This document shows, piece by piece, positions 35,500 to 45,607 of a stretch of DNA of 64,000 nt. Within the stretch, counting starts at the first letter, position 1. Every line of letters starts with the position of its first letter. Location of the stretch: NCBI GenBank assembly GCA_028713975.1, contig JAQTNE010000011.1, forward strand, positions 48,513 to 112,512. Direction: 5' to 3'. The notes below the pieces were generated by a model that worked only from the letters and a program-made list of their open reading frames with translations, ran no database searches and was not told the DNA's origin. The stretch comes from Sulfuricella sp. (GTDB lineage Bacteria > Pseudomonadota > Gammaproteobacteria > Burkholderiales > Sulfuricellaceae). Position numbers and translations under genes: made by a program.

Positions 35500-35895
35500 A
35501 TGGCAAACCCAAAGGATTATCCGGTTCTGGTCGTTGATGACGATACCCTGATGAGGGAGATGCTGAAAGCCATCTTGTGCGGCGAGGAATATCCTGTGGT
35601 TGGTGTGGCTTCCAACGGCGAAGATGCAATTGCCCTATGCGCAAGACTCAAGCCCAGGGTGGTACTGCTTGACATCAACATGCCCAAAGTGGATGGTTTG
35701 CAGGCATTGGAGGCGATCCGACTGGCGCAGCCGACGGTCAAGGTGATCATGGTGAGCGCCAGCCCGACGATGGACAAGGTCAGCGAGGCGGTCAAGCGAG
35801 GCGCTGCGGGTTTCGTGGTCAAGCCGTTTAATGCGGCGCGCGTGCTGGATAGAATCCGCGAATGTATTGATCGCGATATTAAAAACGGCGGATAA
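35500..35895 (+). CDS. Stand-alone CheY-like response regulator
   Basis: A 131-residue single receiver domain. It has VVDDDTLMREML (acidic pocket), the phospho-acceptor Asp in VVLLDINMPKVDG, the switch Ser in MVSASP and KPFN. No output domain follows. With no adjacent kinase it may act in a phosphorelay or chemotaxis-like pathway. The 170 bases before it, from 35330, contain no gene that I can see. Confidence 0.88.
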   Translation: MANPKDYPVLVVDDDTLMREMLKAILCGEEYPVVGVASNGEDAIALCARLKPRVVLLDINMPKVDGLQALEAIRLAQPTVKVIMVSASPTMDKVSEAVKRGAAGFVVKPFNAARVLDRIRECIDRDIKNGG

Positions 35896-36042
35896 GCCGG
35901 CCCGGATCGCGTGCGCGGGAATGCCCTGTTCCGCGCTTCCTTCGCCGCAAAAGTCCTAAATCTGCCGCAATGGGGCCAGAGCCTTCCTTGCCATTTTAAG
36001 GTAGAATTTACCCTTCTTCGATGTTAGCGATTCAGGGTCTTC

Positions 36043-39000
36043 ATGCTTAAACTGCGCGGCGGCAACGCTCTCTCTTCTTTCCGTCTCGAAAAACTGGTTC
36101 AGGCTCTGAGCAGCACTGCACCGGCAATCTCCCATATTCACGCGGAATACCAACACTTCACTGCCAGCCGCCGTGCGCTCGAAGCGCCGGAACTGGCGGT
36201 GCTGGAGAAAATTCTCACCTACGGCCCCGCATCGCCGGTTGAAGAGCCGCAGGGCGAACTGTTTCTGGTGGTGCCGCGTCTGGGCACGATCTCGCCCTGG
36301 TCATCCAAAGCATCTGATATCGCCAGCCATTGCGGTCTCGAAGCGATCGAGCGGATTGAGCGCGGTGTGGCGTTTTATGTGCAGAAGCGCGATGGCTCGG
36401 CGCTGACCGGGCAGGAACGGCAGGCATTGCTGCCGCTGATTCATGACCGCATGACTGAAACCGTGCTGGCCGATTTCGAGGCGGCAGAAAAACTGTTCCG
36501 CCATTTCGAGCCGGCGCCGTTCAGTAGCGTGGATATACTGGGGCAGGGGAGAGGCGCGCTGGAACTGGCCAATCGGGAGATGGGCCTGGCGCTATCGCCC
36601 GATGAGATCGATTACCTGATGGAAAATTTCATCCGTATCGGCCGCAATCCGTCCGATGTCGAGCTGATGATGTTCGCCCAAGCCAACTCCGAGCATTGCC
36701 GCCACAAGATTTTCAACGCGGACTGGGTGATCGACGGCAAAAAGCAGGAAAAATCGCTATTCGGCATGATCCGCAACACCCATGAAATGAACCCACGCGG
36801 TACGGTGGTGGCGTATTCCGATAACTCCTCGGTTATCGAAGGTTACAAGGTGAAGCGCTTTTATCCGGGAGCTGGCCACGGCTATGGCTATGTCGAGGAT
36901 GACGCGCATATCCTGATGAAAGTGGAAACCCATAACCACCCCACCGCGATTGCGCCTTTTCCCGGTGCGGCTACCGGCTCGGGCGGCGAGATTCGCGACG
37001 AGGGCGCGACTGGACGGGGTTCCAAGCCAAAGGCTGGGTTAAGCGGTTTTTCCGTTTCTAATCTGAATATCCCCGGGCTTATTCAGCCTTGGGAATATTA
37101 CGTTCCTGACACTGCCCCTCTCCCCAACCCTCTCCCGCAGGCGGGAGAGGGGGCAAACGAGGCCATCCCTGAAGGAATGGAGATTGTTCGATTTGGCAAA
37201 CCCGGACGCATCGTTTCCGCGCTCCAGGTCATGCTTGATGGGCCGATTGGCAGTGCGGCATTCAATAATGAATTCGGTCGTCCCAATCTGGCCGGCTATT
37301 TCCGCACCTATGAAGAACAGGTGGCGGGCGAGATGCGTGGCTATCACAAGCCGATCATGCTCGCCGGTGGCGTCGGCAACATCTCCGCCCGTCATTCTGA
37401 AAAACACCGGATCACGCCGGGCGCGTTGATTATCCAGTTGGGTGGCCCTGCGATGTTGATCGGTTTGGGTGGCGGTGCGGCTTCCAGCATGGATACCGGT
37501 GCCAATGCCGAGAACCTGGATTTCGATTCGGTACAGCGTGGCAACCCGGAAATGCAGCGGCGTGCCCAGGAGGTGATCGACCGCTGCTGGCAGTTGGGCG
37601 ATGGAAACCCCATTATTTCGATCCACGACATCGGCGCGGGCGGGCTTTCCAATGCCTTGCCGGAACTGGTGAACGACGCCAAGCGCGGCGGGCGTTTCCA
37701 TCTGCGCGCCATTCGCAACGAAGAGCCGGGCATGTCGCCGATGCAGATATGGAGCAACGAGGCGCAGGAGCGCTACGTGCTTGCCGTCAAGCCGGAGGAC
37801 TTTCCGCAGTTCGAGGCCATTTGCCAACGCGAGCGTTGCCTCTATGCGGTGGTCGGTGAGGCCACGGTCGAAACCCGTTTGCTGCTCGAAGACAGCTATT
37901 TCAACAACAAGCCGATTGATATGGATTTGTCGGTGTTGCTCGGCAAACCGCCGAAAATGACGCGCAATGTCGCGCACCTTGCGCGGGAATTGCCGCCGTT
38001 CGACCCGGCCACGCTGGATTTGCGCGAAGCGGCAATGCGCGTGCTGAAGCTACCGGCAGTGGCGGACAAAACTTTCCTGATTTCCATCGGCGACCGTACC
38101 GTTGGCGGCTTGACCGCACGCGACCAGTTCGTCGGGCCGTGGCAGGTGCCGGTGGCGGATGTCGCCGTGACTCTGGCGGGTTTTGAGGAATATCGCGGCG
38201 AGGCTTTTGCTCTGGGCGAACGTACGCCGCTGGCGCTGATCAACCCGGCTGCTTCAGGCCGCATGGCAATCGGCGAAGCAATTACCAACATCGCTGCCGC
38301 GCGCATTGCCGAAATCGGCGATATCAAGCTGTCCGCCAACTGGATGGCGGCAGCCGGCCATCCCGGCGAGGACGCCGCGCTTTACGATACGGTGCGTGCG
38401 GTAGGCATGGAGTTATGCCCGGCGCTAGGCATCAGCATCCCGGTGGGCAAAGATTCCATGTCGATGAAGACGGTGTGGGAAGAGAATGGACAGAAAAAAG
38501 AGGTCACCGCGCCGTTGTCGCTGATCGTTTCTGCCTTCGCGCCTTGCGTGGATGCGCGTGGCACGCTGACTCCCCAATTGCGTACCGATGCCGGCGATAC
38601 TGACTTGATCCTGATCGACCTTGGCCAGGGCAAAAACCGCTTGGGCGGCTCAGCGCTGGCGCAGGTTTACAAACAAATCGGGAATGAGACGCCCGACGTG
38701 ATTGACGCTACCCGGCTCAAGGCTTTTTTCGATACGATACAGCGGCTCAATGCCGATGGGCGGATTCTTGCCTACCATGACCGCTCCGACGGCGGCTTGT
38801 TCGCCACGCTGTGCGAAATGATGTTTGCCGGCCATTGCGGCGTGACGGTCAATCTGGACGGGCTGTGTTCCAACCTTGCCGGTTCCCACATGGGCGCGTT
38901 GTTCAGCGAGGAGCTGGGCGCAGTGCTTCAGGTCAAGCGTAGCGATACTCCGTCGGTGAGGGAGGCGTTTCTCGCCGCGGGCATGAGCGCAGAGCTTCAT

Positions 39001-40017
39001 GTGATCGGCACGCTGAATAATGATGCCAGGCTTTCCGTGCTGCATGGCGGCAATGAAATTTTTGGTGCAGCGCGCGTCGAGTTGCACCGTGCCTGGTCGG
39101 AAACCACCAGCCGGATGCAATCCCTGCGCGATAACCCGCAATGCGCCGGGCAAGAGTACGACCGGATTCTGGATGCCGGCGATCCCGGCTTGCAGGCCGT
39201 GTTGAGCTTCGATCTGAACGATAACGTCGCTGCGCCTTACATTGCCACCGGCAAACGACCACGCATGGCGATTTTGCGCGAGCAGGGCGTCAACGGTCAG
39301 GTGGAGATGGCAGCGGCCTTCGACCGTGCCGGCTTTGCCGCAGTGGACGTGCATATGAGTGACGTTATCGAAGGCCGTGTTTCGCTCAAGGATTTTCAAG
39401 GGCTTGCCGCTTGCGGCGGTTTCTCCTTTGGCGATGTGCTGGGCGCAGGGGAGGGTTGGGCCAAGTCGATCCTGTTCAATGCCCGCGCGCGCAACGAGTT
39501 CGAAAACTTCTTTCAGCGCGGCGATAGCTTTGCGCTGGGGGTCTGCAACGGTTGCCAGATGATGAGCAACCTCCACGCCATTATCCCCGGTGCGGAAAAC
39601 TGGCCGCATTTCGTGCGCAACAAGTCGGAGCAGTTTGAAGCGCGTTTCGTCATGGTGGAAGTGCAGCAAAGCCCCTCGTTGTTTTTCGACGGCATGGCCG
39701 GCAGCCGCATGCCGATTGTCGTGTCGCACGGCGAAGGTTATGCCGAGTTCGGCAATAGCCGGCAGATGGGGGCCGCCGAGGTGGCATTGCGCTACGTGGA
39801 TAATCGCGGGCAGCCGACCGAAGCTTACCCCGGCAACCCCAACAGCTCACCGCAAGGCATCACCGGTTTGACCACGCCAGACGGCCGCTTCACCATCATG
39901 ATGCCGCATCCGGAACGGGTCTTCCGTGCCGTGCAGCACTCCTGGCATCCTGCCGGATGGGGCGAAGACGGGCCGTGGATGAGAATGTTCAGAAATGCGC
40001 GGAAATCGGTAGGGTAG
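36043..40017 (+). CDS. purL: Phosphoribosylformylglycinamidine synthase, with in-frame repeat insertion
   Basis: A 1,324-residue single-chain enzyme of purine biosynthesis (FGAR plus glutamine and ATP to FGAM). The synthase part has [38 protein letters not shown] and [14 protein letters not shown]; the C-terminal glutamine amidotransferase has GVCNGCQMM (nucleophile Cys) and the HPE of MMPHPERVF. Between about residues 355 and 373 the sequence [14 protein letters not shown] is encoded by a palindromic repeat (37115-37153) and is absent from typical PurL, which goes straight to the FGKP-like segment. The frame is maintained, so the protein is likely active with a surface loop insertion. Confidence 0.95.
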   Translation: MLKLRGGNALSSFRLEKLVQALSSTAPAISHIHAEYQHFTASRRALEAPELAVLEKILTYGPASPVEEPQGELFLVVPRLGTISPWSSKASDIASHCGLEAIERIERGVAFYVQKRDGSALTGQERQALLPLIHDRMTETVLADFEAAEKLFRHFEPAPFSSVDILGQGRGALELANREMGLALSPDEIDYLMENFIRIGRNPSDVELMMFAQANSEHCRHKIFNADWVIDGKKQEKSLFGMIRNTHEMNPRGTVVAYSDNSSVIEGYKVKRFYPGAGHGYGYVEDDAHILMKVETHNHPTAIAPFPGAATGSGGEIRDEGATGRGSKPKAGLSGFSVSNLNIPGLIQPWEYYVPDTAPLPNPLPQAGEGANEAIPEGMEIVRFGKPGRIVSALQVMLDGPIGSAAFNNEFGRPNLAGYFRTYEEQVAGEMRGYHKPIMLAGGVGNISARHSEKHRITPGALIIQLGGPAMLIGLGGGAASSMDTGANAENLDFDSVQRGNPEMQRRAQEVIDRCWQLGDGNPIISIHDIGAGGLSNALPELVNDAKRGGRFHLRAIRNEEPGMSPMQIWSNEAQERYVLAVKPEDFPQFEAICQRERCLYAVVGEATVETRLLLEDSYFNNKPIDMDLSVLLGKPPKMTRNVAHLARELPPFDPATLDLREAAMRVLKLPAVADKTFLISIGDRTVGGLTARDQFVGPWQVPVADVAVTLAGFEEYRGEAFALGERTPLALINPAASGRMAIGEAITNIAAARIAEIGDIKLSANWMAAAGHPGEDAALYDTVRAVGMELCPALGISIPVGKDSMSMKTVWEENGQKKEVTAPLSLIVSAFAPCVDARGTLTPQLRTDAGDTDLILIDLGQGKNRLGGSALAQVYKQIGNETPDVIDATRLKAFFDTIQRLNADGRILAYHDRSDGGLFATLCEMMFAGHCGVTVNLDGLCSNLAGSHMGALFSEELGAVLQVKRSDTPSVREAFLAAGMSAELHVIGTLNNDARLSVLHGGNEIFGAARVELHRAWSETTSRMQSLRDNPQCAGQEYDRILDAGDPGLQAVLSFDLNDNVAAPYIATGKRPRMAILREQGVNGQVEMAAAFDRAGFAAVDVHMSDVIEGRVSLKDFQGLAACGGFSFGDVLGAGEGWAKSILFNARARNEFENFFQRGDSFALGVCNGCQMMSNLHAIIPGAENWPHFVRNKSEQFEARFVMVEVQQSPSLFFDGMAGSRMPIVVSHGEGYAEFGNSRQMGAAEVALRYVDNRGQPTEAYPGNPNSSPQGITGLTTPDGRFTIMMPHPERVFRAVQHSWHPAGWGEDGPWMRMFRNARKSVG
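37115..37153. repeat. REP-like palindromic element inside purL
   Basis: CCCTCTCCCGC (37128-37138) and GCGGGAGAGGG (37141-37151) form a perfect 11-bp stem with a two-base loop, preceded by CCCCTCTCCCCAA. It encodes [12 protein letters not shown], a peptide typical of REP insertions in proteobacterial genes. Confidence 0.85.
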
Positions 40018-40045
40018 TTCCAATTGGATGAAACAGGAATCCGGA

Positions 40046-41215
40046 ATGAAAAAAGATAATAAAACCATCTCCTTGCCGGCACTTGAATCGGCCTTGAGAA
40101 ATAACCGGTTGGTCTACTATTATCAGCCCAAGATCTCGCTGGTGACGGGCAAGATCAGCGGAGTGGAAGCGCTGCTGCGATGGATAGAGCCGGATGGCAC
40201 GGTAATTCCGCCATTGAGGTTTATCCCCCTTGCCGAGGAAACCGGGTTTGTCACCGAAATCGCCTGTGCGATGTTTCCCAAGCTGATTGCCGACTTACTC
40301 CTTATTCACGACATCAATGACTCGCTGGTCGCCTCATTTAACCTTACGGCGCAGGATTTTAAATCGCCGGAGATGACGGATTTGATCCATGGCGCTATTC
40401 TCAGCCGCCAGATTGACCCTGAACAGTTACAGATAGAATTGACCGAAGCCTCAATTATCGACAGCGGCGAGCCTATCGTGCGGGATCGTCTGCAGGGTCT
40501 GGTTGGTTTGGGCGTGACATTGGCCATGGACGATTTTGGCACAGGCTATTCTTCCATTGATACATTAAGCCAGTGGCCTTTCAAGGTGATCAAGCTTGAC
40601 CAGGGCATGATTCGGCGCATGAATAATTGCCCGAAATCCACGGCGATTGTTCAGTCCAGCATCAGGATGGCGCATTCGCTGGGCATAAGCATTGTCGCCG
40701 AGGGAGTTGAAACAGCCGAAATATACGATTTCCTGATGCAGGAGGGATGCACGGAAGCGCAGGGATTCTGGATGTCGAAGCCGTTGCCGATGGCGGAACT
40801 ATTGGCTTTCATCAAGAAAGATCAGCGCTGGTCCGGGCTGCCTGTCGGTTTGATCCACATCGCGCAGCTCGATCACATTCATTGGCGGAAAACGATTATT
40901 GACCAGGTCATTAATCGCTCGTTTGGTGACTCTAGTGCCGGCAAGGTGCAGAGATTCACGGCGGAAATGGATCATTCGAAATGCCGGCTGGGACAGTGGA
41001 TTTTCGGGCATGGGCAGGAATTCATGGGGCACAAGGCGTTTGACATGCTGGAAGAACCGCACCGTCGTTTGCATGCGATAGGGAAGGAACTGGTTGAGGC
41101 GGCAGAGCGCAATGCTTCGCATGACGAAATGGCGGCTCTGCTGCGGGAATTGACGCAAAAATCCAGCCTGCTTTTGGGGCTGTTGCAGGAGATGGAGAAT
41201 CAGGCCGCTTTTTGA
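40046..41215 (+). CDS. EAL phosphodiesterase with C-terminal CZB zinc-binding domain
   Basis: A 389-residue cytosolic protein. The EAL domain (about 10-245) keeps VEALLRWIEPDG, FNLTAQDF, DDFGTGYSSIDTL, KLDQGM and AEGVET, so cyclic-di-GMP hydrolysis is expected. The C-terminal 120 residues form a CZB (chemoreceptor zinc-binding) domain: His in LDHIHWRK, the MDHSKCRLGQWIFGHG cysteine motif and the final His in EEPHRRLHAIG. In DgcZ a CZB domain controls a cyclase by zinc; here it is fused to the degrading enzyme. ATG at 40046 with AGGA 7 bases upstream is preferred over 40028. Confidence 0.9.
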   Translation: MKKDNKTISLPALESALRNNRLVYYYQPKISLVTGKISGVEALLRWIEPDGTVIPPLRFIPLAEETGFVTEIACAMFPKLIADLLLIHDINDSLVASFNLTAQDFKSPEMTDLIHGAILSRQIDPEQLQIELTEASIIDSGEPIVRDRLQGLVGLGVTLAMDDFGTGYSSIDTLSQWPFKVIKLDQGMIRRMNNCPKSTAIVQSSIRMAHSLGISIVAEGVETAEIYDFLMQEGCTEAQGFWMSKPLPMAELLAFIKKDQRWSGLPVGLIHIAQLDHIHWRKTIIDQVINRSFGDSSAGKVQRFTAEMDHSKCRLGQWIFGHGQEFMGHKAFDMLEEPHRRLHAIGKELVEAAERNASHDEMAALLRELTQKSSLLLGLLQEMENQAAF

Positions 41216-41231
41216 TGAACCTGAATCCTAA

Positions 41232-41266
41232 AATGAACAAGGGCGCCATAGGCGCCCTTGTTCATT
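41232..41266. terminator. Bidirectional intrinsic terminator
   Basis: A perfect 16-bp stem (41232-41247 with 41251-41266) and three-base loop, containing AAGGGCGCC/GGCGCCCTT, lies between the convergent EAL-CZB and ppiC genes. A-rich and T-rich ends flank it, so it can stop transcription from both sides. Confidence 0.85.
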
Positions 41267-41281
41267 ACTGCGTGTGCCGCA

Positions 41282-42127
41282 TTATTTCTTTTCGGTTGCC
41301 GCAGTTTCTACAATTTTTGCCTTGGCGCGCAAGTCAGCGATCATCTTGTCGATTTGCTGCTGTTGCATGCGTTGCTGCAGATTCTGTTTGATTTCTTCAA
41401 ACGACGGCGCCTGCAGGGTGCGCGAGTCTTCCAGCTTGATAACATGCCAGCCGAACTGGCTCTTCACCGGTTCGGTGGTGAAGTGGCCTTTTTGCAGCTT
41501 GGTCATGGCAGCGCTGAATTCCGGCACGAAATTGGCAGGAGCGGCCCATCCCAGGTCGCCGCCTTTTACCTTGGAGCCGGGGTCTTTGGATTTCTCGCTG
41601 GCCAGTTTCTCAAATTTCTTCGGGTCTTTCTTCAACTGGGCGATGATCGCCTTTGCATCGACTTCGTTCTCAACCAGGATGTGGCGGGCATGGTATTCCT
41701 TGTCGCCCATCTGGGATTTGATTTTTTCGTATTCGGCTTTCAGTGCATCATCGCTGACGGCGTTATGTTTGACGTAGTCCTGCAGGTAGGCGCGAATCAG
41801 TACGGACTGCCGTGCCAGATCAATCTGGGTGAGTACGTCGGCGGACTTGTCCAGGCCATTCCTGATAGCTTCCTGGGCAACGACTTCTTCGATGATCAGC
41901 TTGTCCTGTATGTTTTTTCTGAGTTCAGGCGTGTCCGGTTGGCCTTGCTGCCGGGTTTGCTTGAGCAGGAAATCGAGGCGCGCCTGACTGATGGGGGTGC
42001 CGTTTACCGTGGCAACTACCCCGCCGGTTGCGGCGGCGGGCTTGCTGGCATCCTGTGCACTGCACGAAGCCAAGGTGAGCATGGTGCCGATGGAGATTGC
42101 GAGAATCTTTGATTTGTATGAAAACAT
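41282..42127 (-). CDS. Parvulin-type peptidyl-prolyl isomerase, probable lipoprotein
   Basis: A 281-residue exported foldase of the SurA/PpiC/PrsA kind. The signal peptide ends in the lipobox LASC, so Cys at about residue 22 is probably lipidated. A SurA-N-like helical part is followed by the parvulin domain (about 140-235): HARHILVENE, GGDLGWAAPANFVPEFSAAM and FGWHVIKLED. ATG at 42127 has AAGGA 8 bases upstream; ATG at 42136 is too close to that site. It would help fold outer-membrane or periplasmic proteins. Confidence 0.9.
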   Translation of the reverse strand: MFSYKSKILAISIGTMLTLASCSAQDASKPAAATGGVVATVNGTPISQARLDFLLKQTRQQGQPDTPELRKNIQDKLIIEEVVAQEAIRNGLDKSADVLTQIDLARQSVLIRAYLQDYVKHNAVSDDALKAEYEKIKSQMGDKEYHARHILVENEVDAKAIIAQLKKDPKKFEKLASEKSKDPGSKVKGGDLGWAAPANFVPEFSAAMTKLQKGHFTTEPVKSQFGWHVIKLEDSRTLQAPSFEEIKQNLQQRMQQQQIDKMIADLRAKAKIVETAATEKK

Positions 42128-42186
42128 CAATAGCATCCTTAATTAAAGAAGTAGTTGAAAAATAGGCTCAAGCATCAATCGACGCT

Positions 42187-42450
42187 CTAATTTTCGTCGG
42201 GAGTGTACGCCTTTATGCTTATTGCGTGAATCTCTTTCTGCATCATCTCTCCCAGCAGCTCGTTGATCATGCGGTGACGGGCAATCGGTGGTTTTCCGGC
42301 GAATTGAGCCGAAACGATGGTCAGCCGGTAATGTCCGCCGCCGCCCTTGGCGCCTTCGTGGCCTGCGTGCCGGGCGCTTTCATCCTCGATTTCCAGGCGT
42401 TCTGGCGAAAGCGGAGCGAGCCTGCCACGAATCTTTTCCATAATACTCAT
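42187..42450 (-). CDS. bolA: BolA family protein
   Basis: An 87-residue BolA protein, which with monothiol glutaredoxins binds [2Fe-2S] clusters. Conserved HYRLTIVSAQFAGKPPIARHR and HAISIKAYTP are present. Its ATG overlaps the stop of the yciI gene (TAATG), and the order ispZ-yciI-bolA-ppiC is a familiar betaproteobacterial operon. Confidence 0.9.
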   Translation of the reverse strand: MSIMEKIRGRLAPLSPERLEIEDESARHAGHEGAKGGGGHYRLTIVSAQFAGKPPIARHRMINELLGEMMQKEIHAISIKAYTPDEN

Positions 42451-42749
42451 TACGGCAGCACCTTTTTGAATGGTTTGACGACAACCCGTTCGTAAACCCC
42501 GGCAGCGGCATAGGGATCAGCATCAGCCCAGGCACGGGCGGTTTCCAGCGACTCGAATTCGGCTACGATCAGGCTGCCGGAAAATCCGGATGGCCCGGGG
42601 TCGGGGCTGTCGATCGAGGGAAATGGCCCGGCCAGTACCAGTCGCCCATCCTGCTGCAAGGCCTGTAACCGTGCGAGGTGAGCGGGGCGGGCAGCCAAGC
42701 GTTTTTCCAGGCTGTTGGTCGCGTCTTCACCGGTGATCGCATACAGCAT
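42450..42749 (-). CDS. yciI: YciI-like protein
   Basis: A 99-residue small protein of the YciI family (ferredoxin-like fold, dimer). Family features are [10 protein letters not shown] at the start, [24 protein letters not shown] and [22 protein letters not shown]. Start at 42749 overlaps the ispZ stop codon (TAATG); a longer frame to 43064 is only the shadow of ispZ. The His-Asp pair of the family is represented by His28 and Asp77. Function is not established. Confidence 0.9.
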   Translation of the reverse strand: MLYAITGEDATNSLEKRLAARPAHLARLQALQQDGRLVLAGPFPSIDSPDPGPSGFSGSLIVAEFESLETARAWADADPYAAAGVYERVVVKPFKKVLP

Positions 42750-43288
42750 TATTCCGGATCCTTGTCTTCGACGTATTTCGCCAGCAGCACGCCCTGGCCA
42801 AGAACGAACACCAGCATCAACCCGAGAATACCGAACAGCTTGAAGTTGACCCAGGTATTTTCGGAATAGTTGAAGGCTACATACAGGTTGACGAAACCCA
42901 CCACGGCAAAAAAAGCAGCCCAGCCGATATTCAGCCTGAACCAGACATTTTCCGGCAGGGACATCTGCTTCCCCATCATTGCCTTGATCAGGTTTTTCCT
43001 GAAACCGAACTGGCCGATCGTCAGCACCGTAGCAAACAGCCAGTAGAGCACGGTGGGTTTCCATTTGATGAAGGTGGCGTCATGCAACAGCAAAGTGGCG
43101 CCGCCGAATACCGTGATGATCGCCAGGCTGATCCACAGCATGGTGTCGACCTTGCGGTGGCGGAACCAAACCCAGCCGATTTGCGCGAAGGTGGCCCCCA
43201 TTGCGACAGCGGTGGCGGTAAAAATGCCGAAAAATTTATAAGCGGCAAAGAACAGGATAATGGGAAAAAGGTCGAACAGGAATTTCAT
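42749..43288 (-). CDS. ispZ: Inner membrane septation protein A (IspZ/YciB)
   Basis: A 179-residue membrane protein with five or six helices, starting [18 protein letters not shown], typical of the IspZ/YciB family involved in cell-envelope maintenance and septation. Conserved [13 protein letters not shown] and [18 protein letters not shown] are seen. It leads the ispZ-yciI-bolA-ppiC set. Confidence 0.92.
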   Translation of the reverse strand: MKFLFDLFPIILFFAAYKFFGIFTATAVAMGATFAQIGWVWFRHRKVDTMLWISLAIITVFGGATLLLHDATFIKWKPTVLYWLFATVLTIGQFGFRKNLIKAMMGKQMSLPENVWFRLNIGWAAFFAVVGFVNLYVAFNYSENTWVNFKLFGILGLMLVFVLGQGVLLAKYVEDKDPE

Positions 43289-43369
43289 CGGGGCTTGGCA
43301 ACTGATCCATCATTTCATCGAGACCGGTATTTTGCTATGATTCGGGTTGTTTTAACAAGCCCGCTATTA

Positions 43370-44296
43370 ATGTCTTATCCTATTGACCTGCATAGTCACT
43401 CAACCATTTCCGATGGTTTGCTTACCCCCACCGAACTGGTAGGACGCGCCGCAGCCCAAGGCGTCAATGTGCTGGCTTTGACCGACCACGACGATGTCGC
43501 CGGCCTGGACGAAGCTCGCGCAGCCGCGCAAGCGGTGGGCATTACGCTGATCAATGGCGTTGAAATTTCGGTGACATGGAACAATCGCAGCGTGCATATT
43601 GTCGGCCTGCGCATCGACCCCACTTACGGGCCATTGTGCGACGGGCTGGCAGCAATCCGCACCGGGCGCGGTGAGCGCGCCAAGCTGATCGCCGCCGAAC
43701 TGGACAAGGCCGGCATTGCCGGCAGCCTGGAAGGTGCCTATGCTTATGCTGCCAATCCCGGCATCATCAGCCGCACCCATTTCGCCCGCTTTCTGGTGGA
43801 AAAAGGCGTAGCCAAGGATCCTCGCACCGTATTCAAAAAATACCTGGTCAAAGGCAAACCGGGTTATGTGACGCACCGCTGGGCCGATCTTGCCGATGCA
43901 GTCGGCTGGATTCTGGCCAGCGGCGGGATTGCGGTGCTGGCGCATCCGGGGCGCTATGATTTGGGCAGGACCAATCTGCATAATTTGATCGCCGACTTCA
44001 AGGAGGCCGGCGGCGAGGCGCTCGAGGTGGTGACGGGCAGCCACACCGCCGACCAGTTTGCGCAGTTTGCCCGATATGCAGAGGAATTCGATCTGCTGGC
44101 CTCCTGCGGCTCAGATTTCCATGGACAGAGCGAAAGCTACATGGATTTTGGCCGTCTGCCGGAATTGCCAACAGGCTGCAAGCCGGTGTGGCATGGCTGG
44201 GCGGAAGTAAACTACCCTGAGTTGAAAGTACCGGATACTGAGCCGAAGGAAGATTTTGCTCGGCACACGGCGCTTTGCGCCCAGCACGGGGGTTAA
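43370..44296 (+). CDS. PHP-domain phosphoesterase (RNase AM / YciV-like)
   Basis: A 308-residue metal-dependent phosphoesterase. The PHP motifs are DLHSHSTISDG (HxH), LALTDHDDVAGL, INGVEIS, LAHPGRYDL and CGSDFHG. YciV of E. coli trims RNA 5' ends and removes nucleotide 3',5'-bisphosphates. ATG at 43370 starts the motif-bearing protein; frames extending further upstream overlap the divergent ispZ. It is coupled to yciO (2 bases between). Confidence 0.9.
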   Translation: MSYPIDLHSHSTISDGLLTPTELVGRAAAQGVNVLALTDHDDVAGLDEARAAAQAVGITLINGVEISVTWNNRSVHIVGLRIDPTYGPLCDGLAAIRTGRGERAKLIAAELDKAGIAGSLEGAYAYAANPGIISRTHFARFLVEKGVAKDPRTVFKKYLVKGKPGYVTHRWADLADAVGWILASGGIAVLAHPGRYDLGRTNLHNLIADFKEAGGEALEVVTGSHTADQFAQFARYAEEFDLLASCGSDFHGQSESYMDFGRLPELPTGCKPVWHGWAEVNYPELKVPDTEPKEDFARHTALCAQHGG

Positions 44297-44298
44297 TC

Positions 44299-44934
44299 AT
44301 GGCCCAATTTTTTGTCATCCACCCCGAAAATCCCCAGCCGCGCCTGATTCATCAGGCGGCGGAAATCATCCGCAACGGCGGAGTGATCGCCTATCCAACC
44401 GATTCCTGCTATGCGCTGGGCTGCGGCTTGGGCGACAAGGCCGCGCAGGATCGCATCCGCGCCATTCGCGGCATGAGCGAAGATCACCCGCTGACACTGG
44501 TTTGCCGCGATCTGGCGGAAATCTCCGTTTACGCCAAGGTGGATAACCGGCAATTCCGGCTGCTCAAGGCGAATACGCCCGGTATCTACACGTTCATTCT
44601 CGAAGCGACGCGGGAGGTACCGAAGCGTTTGCAGCATCCGAAGCGCAAGACGGTCGGCTTGCGCGTGCCGGGTCACCCGATTGCCCAAGCGCTGCTGGCC
44701 GATCTCGACGCGCCGCTGCTGAGTACCACCCTGCAACTGCCGATGGACGATCAACCGCTCAACGACCCCTATGAAATACGCGATCTGCTGGAGCATCAGG
44801 TGGATCTGGTGATGGATGGCGGCTATGGCGACGTGGATACCACCACGATTATCGACTTGAGCGGAGAAGTGCCGGGACTGGTAAGGCGTGGCAAGGGCGA
44901 TATCAAGCCGTTCGGATTGCAGGAAGAAGATTAA
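44299..44934 (+). CDS. yciO: Sua5/YciO/YrdC family protein
   Basis: A 211-residue protein of the YrdC-like fold. GGVIAYPTDSCYALGC and KRKTVGLRVPGHPIAQALL carry the nucleotide and RNA-binding residues. True TsaC makes the threonylcarbamoyl-AMP used in tRNA modification; this shorter type next to the PHP gene corresponds to YciO, whose role is less certain. Confidence 0.9.
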   Translation: MAQFFVIHPENPQPRLIHQAAEIIRNGGVIAYPTDSCYALGCGLGDKAAQDRIRAIRGMSEDHPLTLVCRDLAEISVYAKVDNRQFRLLKANTPGIYTFILEATREVPKRLQHPKRKTVGLRVPGHPIAQALLADLDAPLLSTTLQLPMDDQPLNDPYEIRDLLEHQVDLVMDGGYGDVDTTTIIDLSGEVPGLVRRGKGDIKPFGLQEED

Positions 44935-44947
44935 TGGGGGCAAAGAA

Positions 44948-45592
44948 ATGGAACTGAATGTTGTGCAGCAGATCGCCATCTATGCTCTGCCGGTGGTATT
45001 TGCTATTACCCTACACGAGGCGATGCATGGCTATGTCGCCAAGTATTTCGGCGACACCACCGCTTATATGCTGGGGCGGGTAAGCTTGAACCCGCTGCGC
45101 CATATCGACCCGATCGGCACTATCCTTATTCCGCTTCTGACCCTGTTTTTCGGCGGAATACTGTTCGGCTGGGCCAAGCCGGTGCCGGTGAATTTCAGCC
45201 AGTTGCGCAATCCCAAAAAAGACATGCTGTGGGTGGCGCTGGCCGGGCCTGCATCAAACCTGGCCATGGCCCTCTGCTGGGCACTGGTGATGAAGATTGC
45301 CAGCATCATGCCGGACAGCGCGCTGTCCCTGCCGATGGCGCTGATGGGGCGGGCCGGCATTACCATCAATGCGGTGCTGATGGTGCTCAACCTGCTGCCG
45401 TTGCCGCCGCTGGATGGCGGACGGATCGCCGTCAGCCTGTTGCCAAACCGTCTGGCTTATCGCTATGCCATGATGGAGCCCTATGGCATGATTTTGTTGG
45501 TCGTATTGCTGTTCAGCGGCGTGCTGGGCGCAATCATGTGGCCGTTGATTGATGGCACCATGACATTGATTTCACTGCTTTTCGGTATTTAG
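44948..45592 (+). CDS. Site-2 protease family M50 membrane peptidase
   Basis: A 214-residue membrane protein with about five helices. The zinc site is HEAMH (HExxH) in helix 1 and the third ligand NLLPLPPLDGGR in a later helix. This is the short, PDZ-less type found beside trpS in many proteobacteria. Its substrates are unknown. Confidence 0.9.
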   Translation: MELNVVQQIAIYALPVVFAITLHEAMHGYVAKYFGDTTAYMLGRVSLNPLRHIDPIGTILIPLLTLFFGGILFGWAKPVPVNFSQLRNPKKDMLWVALAGPASNLAMALCWALVMKIASIMPDSALSLPMALMGRAGITINAVLMVLNLLPLPPLDGGRIAVSLLPNRLAYRYAMMEPYGMILLVVLLFSGVLGAIMWPLIDGTMTLISLLFGI

Positions 45593-45607
45593 GGGAATAA
45601 CAGGAAC

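Noticed and set aside
42750..43064. Longer YciI protein
   Set aside because: The added part is the antisense-free shadow of ispZ in another frame; the TAATG overlap at 42749 is the natural start.
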